In this document: piece by piece, positions 1 through 5,518 of the stretch
How the letters are laid out: every line of letters begins with the position of its first letter
Numbering within the stretch: the stretch's first letter is position 1
DNA from: Acidimicrobiaceae bacterium
Lineage (GTDB): Bacteria > Actinomycetota > Acidimicrobiia > Acidimicrobiales > Ilumatobacteraceae
Direction of reading: 5' to 3'
Assembly: GCA_006515795.1 (NCBI GenBank)
Contig: VFMC01000074.1
Coordinates: 596-7,499, forward strand
DNA: 6,904 nt
Notes under the pieces: generated by a model
The model's database searches: none
The model's input: the letters and a program-made list of their open reading frames with translations, nothing else
What the model was told of the DNA's origin: nothing
Program-made: the position numbers and the translations under genes

Positions 1-1
1 C

Positions 2-439
2 GAGGCGCTCCTTGCATCGCTCGTCGACGAGGTAGCCGCCGGTCAAGACGGTGGCGCCATCGTGTCGAGCCCCCTGCTGTGGTACGTCGCCGCACGCAGG
101 ATCACCGGCGCTGCGCCAGCCGCGGAGGCCGCCTTCGCTGAGCTGCGCGCCGCGGGCCAGGTGCCATGGCTGGCCCCGAACGTGAGCGGATGGCCGACGG
201 GCACGGCGTGGGGCAACGCGGCGACGCTCGTGGCCAGGTTCAACCTGGCGCGGATGATCGCCGCCAGCACGCCTGACGACAGCGCAACGCTCCACGCCAC
301 CGACGGCCCGGCGCTGGCCGAGGCGCTCGCCGTACCAGGCGGATGGTCGGCATCGACCGGGCAGGCCCTCGCCCTCCTCGACGATCCGCTGGACCGGCTC
401 ACGTTGGCGCTCGCATCCCCCGATTTCGTGAACTGCTAG
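2..439 (+). CDS. DUF1800 family protein, C-terminal part (5' end outside window)
   Basis: The reading frame is open from the left edge to the TAG at 437-439, giving the last 145 residues; the start lies upstream of the window. The visible part matches the C-terminus of DUF1800 proteins: a Trp-Tyr-Val-Ala helix region, then a 'GQVPWLAPNVSGWPTG' segment (the family's Gln-Pro...Pro-Asn-Val-x-Gly-Trp-Pro-Gly signature), a Trp-Gly-Asn and an Arg-Phe-Asn-Leu-Ala motif, and the terminal 'LALASPDF'. Family knowledge: DUF1800 proteins are usually 450-600 residues, often exported, of unknown function, and regularly encoded next to a DUF1501 gene, as here. The next gene starts 9 bases after this stop, and its Shine-Dalgarno overlaps the stop codon, so the two are almost certainly co-transcribed and probably translationally coupled. 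The final residues Val-Asn-Cys are short, with no extra domain. Family assignment is firm; function is unknown. Confidence 0.88.
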   Translation, partial: EALLASLVDEVAAGQDGGAIVSSPLLWYVAARRITGAAPAAEAAFAELRAAGQVPWLAPNVSGWPTGTAWGNAATLVARFNLARMIAASTPDDSATLHATDGPALAEALAVPGGWSASTGQALALLDDPLDRLTLALASPDFVNC

Positions 440-442
440 GAG
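438..442 (+). promoter_or_regulatory. Ribosome binding site that fixes the GTG start of the DUF1501 gene
   Basis: AGGAG lies 6 bases before the GTG at 449 and shares two bases with the TAG stop of the preceding DUF1800 gene. It is the best Shine-Dalgarno match near any candidate start; the in-frame ATGs at 500 and 533 have nothing comparable. The overlap of stop codon and ribosome site implies coupled translation of the pair. Confidence 0.75.
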
Positions 443-448
443 CGGACC

Positions 449-1849
449 GTGCACAGCTTCCCTCCCCCCGACCCGACGACCGGCAGCCACACCAGCGGCA
501 TGTCGGATCAAGCCGCAGCGCGAGTCCCGCTGATGTCTCGCCGGCGACTGCTGATCGGCACTGCCGGTTCGCTGGTGGTGGTGGCGGGAGGCATCTCGGC
601 GGTGTACGCGTCCGGATCGCGTCCGCGCTCGGCCGGTAGCGACGTCCCCACACCGACCGGTGGTGCCGCCACCGTGCCCTCCTCGTCGAGCGCCCCTGAC
701 TCGTCCGTCGGGCAGGCAACGGTCCCGTCCACCGCCGCGCCCCCTGCGGCGGTGGACGGCCGGATCCTCGTGGTACTCCAACTCGGTGGGGGCAACGATG
801 CCCTCAACACCCTGATCCCCGTGACCGGCTCGTACCACGACGCGAGACCATCGTTGGCGCTGGCAGACGACGATCTCATGGCGCTTCCGTTCAGCTCCGG
901 GTACGGGCTCCACCCCGCGCTGTCGCCGCTCGATCCGCTGCTCGCTGCCGGCCAATTGGGCGTGGTCGCCGGCATCGGGTTCGACGACCCCGACCGCAGT
1001 CACTTCAAGTCGCTCGACATGTGGTGGTCGGCTGCGCCGGGCGAGACGTTCCGCACCGGCTGGATCGGCCGGTGGCTCGATGCCACCGCGATGGCCAACG
1101 ATGATCCGCTCCGCTCGATCGGCCTCGGAGGCGCGGTGCCGGCGCTGCGGGCCGAAACGGCGCGCAGCATCGGAGTGAACGAGGTCGCGCAGTTCGCACT
1201 CCGCGACGCTGCGTCGGCGCCATCGTTGATCGACGCGTGGTCCGCGCTCGGCCCGGACCATGCCGCGGCGCGCCGGGCCACCGAGGTGTTCGCCGGACTC
1301 ACGGCGCCCACCGGTCTGCCGGCCGATCTGCCGGCCGATCTGCCGACAGAGGTGGGCAGCGACCAGCCGGCGACGGAGCGGTTGCTCACCGCGGCACAGC
1401 TGATCGCCGCCGAACCGGACGTGCGCGTGATCCACGTGGCCGTCAGCGGGTTCGACACCCACTCCAACCAGCTCTTGACCCACGAGCGGCTCCTGGGCGA
1501 CGTTGCCCAGGGGATCGCCCGCTTCCAGTCGGCGATCGAAGCGAGCGGTCACGCCGATCGTGTGCTGCTGATCACCACCAGCGAGTTCGGCCGACGCGTC
1601 GTCGCCAACGGCAGCGGTGGGACCGACCACGGCAAGGCCGGCGTCCAGTTGGTGGTCGGTCGGGGCGTCTCGGTTCCGTCGGTGTTCGGCAGCATCGACC
1701 CGACCGATCAGATCGACGGCGATCTGCGCCCGCTGATCGACCCTCGGTCGCTCTACGCAACCGCGCTCGACTGGCTGAGCGGGCAAGCCGCATCGACCAC
1801 CACCGATGAGGTGCTGGGCATGGCCTACGAGCGCCTGCCCTTCCTCTAG
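449..1849 (+). CDS. DUF1501 family protein with Tat signal peptide
   Basis: This 466-residue protein starts at GTG 449, chosen for the AGGAG six bases upstream. In-frame ATGs at 500 and 533 (residues 18 and 29) are alternatives; the latter starts right at the export signal. Residues 30-35 (Ser-Arg-Arg-Arg-Leu-Leu) followed by a hydrophobic stretch to about 55 form a twin-arginine signal, with possible cleavage after the Val-Tyr-Ala near residue 54. No lipobox cysteine is seen. A Ser/Pro/Thr/Ala-rich linker spans about 57-102. The core from 105 has the DUF1501 signatures: GGGNDALN (113-120), FDTH (335-338), SEFGRR (378-383) and GTDHG (391-395). DUF1501 belongs to the alkaline phosphatase/sulfatase-like fold, and the Asp/His residues in these motifs are plausible metal ligands, but no activity is established for the family. 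It pairs with the upstream DUF1800 gene and probably acts outside the cytoplasmic membrane, folded before export. Confidence 0.93.
   Translation: MHSFPPPDPTTGSHTSGMSDQAAARVPLMSRRRLLIGTAGSLVVVAGGISAVYASGSRPRSAGSDVPTPTGGAATVPSSSSAPDSSVGQATVPSTAAPPAAVDGRILVVLQLGGGNDALNTLIPVTGSYHDARPSLALADDDLMALPFSSGYGLHPALSPLDPLLAAGQLGVVAGIGFDDPDRSHFKSLDMWWSAAPGETFRTGWIGRWLDATAMANDDPLRSIGLGGAVPALRAETARSIGVNEVAQFALRDAASAPSLIDAWSALGPDHAAARRATEVFAGLTAPTGLPADLPADLPTEVGSDQPATERLLTAAQLIAAEPDVRVIHVAVSGFDTHSNQLLTHERLLGDVAQGIARFQSAIEASGHADRVLLITTSEFGRRVVANGSGGTDHGKAGVQLVVGRGVSVPSVFGSIDPTDQIDGDLRPLIDPRSLYATALDWLSGQAASTTTDEVLGMAYERLPFL
1316..1339 (+). repeat. Two perfect 12-bp tandem units inside the DUF1501 gene
   Basis: The unit CTGCCGGCCGAT occurs twice in tandem (1316-1327 and 1328-1339), followed by a third partial copy (CTGCCG, 1340-1345). 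It encodes the repeated Leu-Pro-Ala-Asp at residues 290-297 and lies between conserved blocks of the core, probably in a surface loop. The 12-base unit keeps the frame if copies are gained or lost. Confidence 0.8.
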
Positions 1850-1858
1850 CGCCGATTC

Positions 1859-1897
1859 TTGTCGGTCTCGACAGGCTGGACCTGTTGGGACCGACAA
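1859..1897 (+). terminator. Strong hairpin after the DUF1501 gene, probable transcription terminator
   Basis: The arms 1859-1875 (TTGTCGGTCTCGACAGG) and 1881-1897 (CCTGTTGGGACCGACAA) pair over 17 consecutive positions around the 5-base loop CTGGA. Fifteen pairs are Watson-Crick and two are wobbles (1868 with 1888, 1870 with 1886). Both wobbles are U-G or G-U in + strand RNA but would be A-C mismatches in - strand RNA, so the fold favours a + transcript, consistent with a terminator for the DUF1800-DUF1501 unit, whose stop is 9 bases before the stem. No U-run follows, so it is either a U-less actinobacterial-type terminator or an mRNA 3'-end stabiliser. Confidence 0.65.
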
Positions 1898-1908
1898 AGT
1901 TGGAGCGG

Positions 1909-1932
1909 GAAGGTGGGAACCCGAAGGTGGGA
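1909..1932. repeat. 10-bp direct repeat, two copies with a 14-bp period
   Basis: GAAGGTGGGA occurs exactly at 1909-1918 and 1923-1932, separated by ACCC-type spacer bases. It lies in the noncoding gap between the hairpin and the FAD oxidoreductase gene, and just upstream of the -10-like TAGCCT at 1940-1945. A regulator-binding role is possible from position alone; a 14-bp period does not match a full helical turn, and nothing identifies a binding protein. Confidence 0.45.
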
Positions 1933-1939
1933 GCGCCGC

Positions 1940-1945
1940 TAGCCT
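1940..1945 (+). promoter_or_regulatory. Candidate -10 element for the FAD oxidoreductase/CoA-transferase operon
   Basis: TAGCCT fits the loose actinobacterial -10 pattern TAnnnT and sits about 49 bases before the ATG at 1994, downstream of the terminator-like hairpin, where a promoter is expected. No convincing -35 (TTGACA-like) lies 16-18 bases upstream; that spot reads GAACCC within the direct-repeat region. The call rests mainly on position and is weak. Confidence 0.22.
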
Positions 1946-1993
1946 CGACGGACGAGCCCGCCGATGGGCCGAAACTGGTAACTGGTGAGAACC

Positions 1994-3427
1994 ATGGCAA
2001 TCGAAGAGGACGACAGCGGCATCGAGGAGTTCCACCTCGACGCCATCGCCGACGCCGACCCGTATCCGTACTGGTACGAGGACACCGATGAGCCCGACAG
2101 CAACCCCACACTGGTGCGCACCGAGACGTGCGACCTGTGCGTGGTAGGCGGCGGCTACACGGGGCTGTGGACGGCGCTGATCGCCAAGGAACGAGATCCG
2201 TCTCGCGATGTCGTGCTGATCGACGCCCACGAGATCGGCTCGGCGGCAAGCGGTCGCAACGGCGGCTTCATGGAGTCGAGCCTCACCCACGGCGTCGCCA
2301 ACGGCCAGGAACGCTTTCCCGACGAGATCGCCCTCCTCGAAGAGTTGGGGCTCGACAACCTCAACCACATCGAAGCGGCGATCAAGCGCTACAACATCGA
2401 TTGCGACTACGAACGCACCGGTGTGATCGACGTGGCCACCACGTTCCACTCGCCCTCCTACATCGACGAGTTGCGCGACGACTACCAGCAGTTGCGCAAC
2501 CTCGGCCAGAAGGTCGAGTACCTCGACGGCGCGGCGATGCGCAGCCAGGTGAACTCGCCCACCTACCTCGGCGGCCTGTGGCGCAAGGACCGCGCCGCGA
2601 TCGTCGACCCGGCGCGACTCGTTTGGGGCCTGAAGGCAGCCGCGATGTCGCTCGGTGTTCGGATCTATGAAGACACCAAGGCCACCTCGATCGAGAAAGA
2701 TGGTGTCGGGGTGCTGGTCAACACGCCCCTCGGCCGGATACGAGCGGGCAAGGTTGCACTGGCGACGAACGCGTCCAAGCCGCTACTCAACCGCATCGGT
2801 CACTACATCGCCCCGGTGTACGACTACTGCATGGTCACCGAGCCGCTGTCCACAGCGCAACTGGCCGAGCTCGGCTGGACCAACCGCCAGGGCCTGTCCG
2901 ACATCGCCAACCAGTTCCACTACTACCGCCTCACCGAGGACAACCGGATCCTGTGGGGCGGCTACGACGCGATCTACTTCTGGCGCGGCAAGGTGAACAC
3001 CGAGCTGGAGAGCCGACCCGAGACGTGGGCCAAGTTGAGCAAGCACTTCTTCGACACGTTCCCGCAGCTGGAAGGACTCAAGTTCACCCACATGTGGGGC
3101 GGGGCGATCGATACGTGCAGCCGGTTCTGCGTGTTCTGGGGGCAGGCCTGGCAAGGTCGCGTCGCCTACGCGCTCGGCTACACCGGCCTGGGAGTGGCAT
3201 CCACACGCTTCGGTGGCGAGGTGATGCTCGATCTGCTCGACGGCAAACGCTCGCTCGCCACGCAGACGAAGTTCGTCCAGGAGAAGCCGCTGCCGTTCCC
3301 GCCGGAGCCGTTCCGGTTCATCGGCATCCAGGCCACCCGCTACTCGCTCGAGCGCGAGGACAAGACCGGCAAGCGCAACGTGTGGTTGCGCAGCCTCGAT
3401 CGTTTCGGCCTCGGTTTCGACTCATGA
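1994..3427 (+). CDS. FAD-dependent amine/amino-acid oxidoreductase (DAO family, PuuB-like)
   Basis: This 477-residue flavoprotein of the DAO (glycine/D-amino acid oxidase) family starts at ATG 1994, with GGTGAG at 1984-1989 as a modest ribosome site; an in-frame GTG at 1985 would add three residues but overlaps that site. The N-terminal 38 residues are strikingly acidic. The FAD-binding Rossmann motif GGGYTG is at 52-57, its second strand ends in Asp (VVLIDAHEIG), and the ASGRNGG motif follows near 85-91. Near the C-terminus 'ALGYTGLGVAST' forms the second FAD-contact loop. From memory of E. coli gamma-glutamylputrescine oxidase (PuuB), several blocks align well: TCDxCVVGGGYTGL, IKRYxIDCDY, YYRLTxDNRxL and TFPQLxGxK. 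PuuB's GYSGHG His is Leu here, so the substrate may differ. Such enzymes oxidise an amine to imine/aldehyde or keto acid, usually passing electrons to oxygen. The stop codon overlaps the start of the CoA-transferase gene. Confidence 0.9.
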   Translation: MAIEEDDSGIEEFHLDAIADADPYPYWYEDTDEPDSNPTLVRTETCDLCVVGGGYTGLWTALIAKERDPSRDVVLIDAHEIGSAASGRNGGFMESSLTHGVANGQERFPDEIALLEELGLDNLNHIEAAIKRYNIDCDYERTGVIDVATTFHSPSYIDELRDDYQQLRNLGQKVEYLDGAAMRSQVNSPTYLGGLWRKDRAAIVDPARLVWGLKAAAMSLGVRIYEDTKATSIEKDGVGVLVNTPLGRIRAGKVALATNASKPLLNRIGHYIAPVYDYCMVTEPLSTAQLAELGWTNRQGLSDIANQFHYYRLTEDNRILWGGYDAIYFWRGKVNTELESRPETWAKLSKHFFDTFPQLEGLKFTHMWGGAIDTCSRFCVFWGQAWQGRVAYALGYTGLGVASTRFGGEVMLDLLDGKRSLATQTKFVQEKPLPFPPEPFRFIGIQATRYSLEREDKTGKRNVWLRSLDRFGLGFDS

Positions 3428-4716
3428 CGATCGACGCCCAGCTCAAGGCGACGCGGGTTTCGGCAGCCGACGCGGTCATCCACCACCTCCGACCCGGCAC
3501 CGAGATCATCGTCCCGATCGCCAACGGCGAACCGGTGACCCTGCTCGATGCGATCGAGAGGTGTGCCGACGCTCTCGACGGAGTGACCGTGCACCAGATG
3601 CACGCGTTGCGCGATCGGCCGATGATGCGCGGAGCGTTCGGCGATCGCCTCCATCACATCAGCTACTTCCTGTCGCACATCACCCGCCCGCACTTCCACG
3701 CCGGCACCGTCGACCTGGTTCCGAACCACTTCTCCGAGGTCTACGACCTGATCGCCCACCGCGCCACCCGGCCGCTCGTGCTCGCCGCCGCCGCGCCCCC
3801 CGACCGGCACGGCAACTTCTCCCTCGGTGTGAGTGCCGACTACACCACCAGCTTCATCGGGCGTGCGCCCTTCTTCCTCGAGGTGAACCGGCAGATGCCG
3901 CGCACGTCCGGCCGCAACCAGATCCATGTGTCGCAGGTGCTCGGTTGGGTCGAAGCCGACTATCCGCTGATCACATCCGACCCAGCGAGTCCTAGCGACG
4001 TCGATCGGCAGATCGGTCGACTGGTGGCCGAGCGAATCCCCGATGGCGCGACGATCCAGGCCGGCATCGGGGCGATTCCCAACGCGATGCTCGGCAACCT
4101 CACCGGCCACCACAACCTCGGTGTGCACACCGAGCTCATCTCCGACGGCCTCATCGACCTAATCGAGACCGGCGTGGTGAACGGCACGGCCAAGACCAAC
4201 AACCGCCTGAAGGTCATCGGCACGTTCGCGCTCGGCACGCAACGTCTCTACGACTTCGTCCACGACAACCCCACCATCGAGCTGTGGCCCGCTCGGTACG
4301 TGAACGATCCGCGGATCATCTCCCGCGACCGCAACTTCGTGTCGATCAACGCCAGCCTCGCTGTCGACTTCCTCGGCCAGTGCGCCAGTGAGACCATCGG
4401 TGGCCGGTACTACTCGTCGTCGGGCGGCCAGGCCGACTTCGCCAGAGGTGCCGCGTACAGCGAGGGTGGCCAGAGCTTCATCGTGCTGCAGTCGACGGCG
4501 CGTGATGGCACGCTCAGCCGGATCGTTCCACAGCTCGCGCCCGGCGATGTGGTGACCACCGTGAAGAACACCGTCGACAAGGTGGTCACCGAGCACGGTG
4601 TCGCCGAGCTTCGCGGTCGCACGATCCGTGAGCGCGCCGGCGCATTGATCGCGGTGGCCGATCCCAGGTTCCGCGACGAGCTCCACCGCGCCGCCCGCGA
4701 GCTGCGCTACCTCTGA
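3424..4716 (+). CDS. Acetyl-CoA hydrolase/transferase family CoA-transferase (4-hydroxybutyrate/succinate CoA-transferase type)
   Basis: This 430-residue enzyme of the usual family length starts at ATG 3424, which overlaps the TGA of the preceding gene (ATGA). The frame is open further upstream to 2953, but that stretch is a shadow of the oxidoreductase gene, and family homology begins with this ATG. Recognisable blocks are GIGAIPNA (214-221), the catalytic-glutamate motif LGVHTELISDG (232-242, nucleophile probably Glu237), the glycine-rich GGQADFARGA (334-343) and the C-terminal VVTEHGVAELRGRTIRERAGALIAV stretch from 387. In the family this Glu forms a glutamyl-CoA thioester and moves CoA between carboxylates, typically from acetyl-CoA to 4-hydroxybutyrate, succinate or similar acids. 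It is cytoplasmic. There is no strong Shine-Dalgarno, so translation probably depends on reinitiation after the oxidoreductase. Exact acid substrate is not readable; hydrolase activity is a less likely alternative. Confidence 0.92.
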   Translation: MTIDAQLKATRVSAADAVIHHLRPGTEIIVPIANGEPVTLLDAIERCADALDGVTVHQMHALRDRPMMRGAFGDRLHHISYFLSHITRPHFHAGTVDLVPNHFSEVYDLIAHRATRPLVLAAAAPPDRHGNFSLGVSADYTTSFIGRAPFFLEVNRQMPRTSGRNQIHVSQVLGWVEADYPLITSDPASPSDVDRQIGRLVAERIPDGATIQAGIGAIPNAMLGNLTGHHNLGVHTELISDGLIDLIETGVVNGTAKTNNRLKVIGTFALGTQRLYDFVHDNPTIELWPARYVNDPRIISRDRNFVSINASLAVDFLGQCASETIGGRYYSSSGGQADFARGAAYSEGGQSFIVLQSTARDGTLSRIVPQLAPGDVVTTVKNTVDKVVTEHGVAELRGRTIRERAGALIAVADPRFRDELHRAARELRYL

Positions 4717-4735
4717 GGCCGTGCGCTCAGCGCAG
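4702..4735. terminator. Candidate bidirectional terminator between convergent genes
   Basis: CTGCGCT (4702-4708) is the exact reverse complement of AGCGCAG (4729-4735), and GAG (4715-4717) can pair with CTC (4726-4728) inside it, leaving a bulge at 4709-4714 and an 8-base loop. An alternative 5-bp stem is CTGAG/CTCAG (4713-4717 with 4726-4730). The structure covers both stop codons (4714-4716 on + and 4727-4729 on -). No T-run is present on either side, and the stem is short and bulged, so the call is tentative. Confidence 0.35.
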
Positions 4736-5518
4736 GAACCGGGCGATCGCGGCCGGGTCGTGGGGAGCCCGGCACACCATCACGAGATGGGTTACACCCA
4801 ATCGCTCCCATCGCAGCCTTGTGGCATGCTCGGGATCGGCCAAGGCGTCGTCCCACTCGGCCCACACCGACACGACCATCTCCTGATCGGCACGGTCCGA
4901 TCCCTGCCTGGCACGGCGCGCCGCGGCGAGGAACGGCTCCAACCGCTCGTGGTCGCCGCGCACGTTGAGGCCATTCGTTCGGCGCGCAGCCAGTTCGGCG
5001 AGGGGCTCGCTGTTGATCCCCACGATCACCGACGGCCTGGGATCCGGGCGAGGGTAGTTGGCCATCTCCGCGGCACGGTCGTCGCTCCACCACCGATCGA
5101 GCTCGTCCAACGCTGCGCCGAATCGAGCGTGGCGATCGGCGAGCCGCCCTTCGAGTGGTAGCCCGAGCAGGCGATGTTCGCCCGACCAGCGAGTGTTCGG
5201 GGCCGCGCCGGCGCCGAGTCCGAGCACGAGGCGTCCACCGCTGATCGCCTGCACCGACGCGGCGCTCATCGCCATCACGCCGGGGTGGCGGTTGGCGACG
5301 TTGGCAACCAGCGACCCGAGCCCGATCCGCGAGGTGACCGCGGCCATCGCGCCGAGGAGCGTGAAGCACTCGAGCGTCGTGGTACCGCGAAGCATCGCAC
5401 CGTCGAAGTGGTCGAACGCCCAGGCCGTGCCGAAGCCGGCAGCCTCGGCGACGAGCACGCCGTCGCGAATCGCCTCCCAAGGCTCGACGGCCGGGTTGAG
5501 CTGGATGTCGATGATCAT
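4727..5518 (-). CDS. LLM class flavin/F420-dependent oxidoreductase (luciferase-like)
   Basis: This 263-residue protein reads from ATG at 5518 down to the TGA at 4729-4727. The start overlaps the stop of the upstream debranching-enzyme gene (ATGA), and GGGAGAG (5535-5529) lies 10 bases before it. The frame stays open upstream to 6010, but that region codes for the debranching enzyme in another frame. Luciferase-like monooxygenase features run in order: an N-terminal beta strand IDIQL, AEAAGFGTAWAFDH (25-37), the strand TSRIGLGSLVANVANRHPGVMA (62-83), the typical SGGRLVLGLGAG block (93-103), a linker, VIVGINSEPLAELAARRTNGLNV (164-186) in place of the usual Gly-Gly...Ala-Asp-Gly-Trp-Asn, and a final THLVMV strand. 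It is shorter than most members (about 280-340 residues). Cofactor is F420 or FMN; F420 is plausible in an actinobacterium but not demonstrated. Substrate is unknown. Confidence 0.86.
   Translation of the reverse strand: MIIDIQLNPAVEPWEAIRDGVLVAEAAGFGTAWAFDHFDGAMLRGTTTLECFTLLGAMAAVTSRIGLGSLVANVANRHPGVMAMSAASVQAISGGRLVLGLGAGAAPNTRWSGEHRLLGLPLEGRLADRHARFGAALDELDRWWSDDRAAEMANYPRPDPRPSVIVGINSEPLAELAARRTNGLNVRGDHERLEPFLAAARRARQGSDRADQEMVVSVWAEWDDALADPEHATRLRWERLGVTHLVMVCRAPHDPAAIARFLR

Noticed and set aside
1859..1897. Hairpin as an insertion-sequence terminal repeat or attachment site
   Set aside because: No transposase, integrase, target-site duplication or second copy is visible nearby; a transcript-end hairpin is simpler.
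1850..1993. Riboswitch or small RNA in the gap
   Set aside because: Apart from the hairpin and direct repeats I see no known riboswitch core or conserved aptamer pattern, and the space after the hairpin is short.
1806..2091. Small + strand frames in the intergenic gap (1806-1988 and 1885-2091)
   Set aside because: They mostly overlap flanking genes or the hairpin, lack convincing ribosome sites and have no conserved-looking sequence.
1572..2249. 225-codon - strand frame crossing the intergenic gap
   Set aside because: Very Arg-rich, no recognisable domain, and it runs through the hairpin and parts of two well-supported + strand genes.
2953..3423. Upstream extension of the CoA-transferase frame by 157 codons
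   Set aside because: The translation is Arg-rich and unlike any CoA-transferase, it lies within the well-supported oxidoreductase gene, and family homology begins at the ATG at 3424.
3340..4128. Long antisense frame of 262 codons opposite the CoA-transferase gene
   Set aside because: High-GC genes commonly leave the opposite strand open; the translation shows no family motif and the opposite strand is clearly coding.
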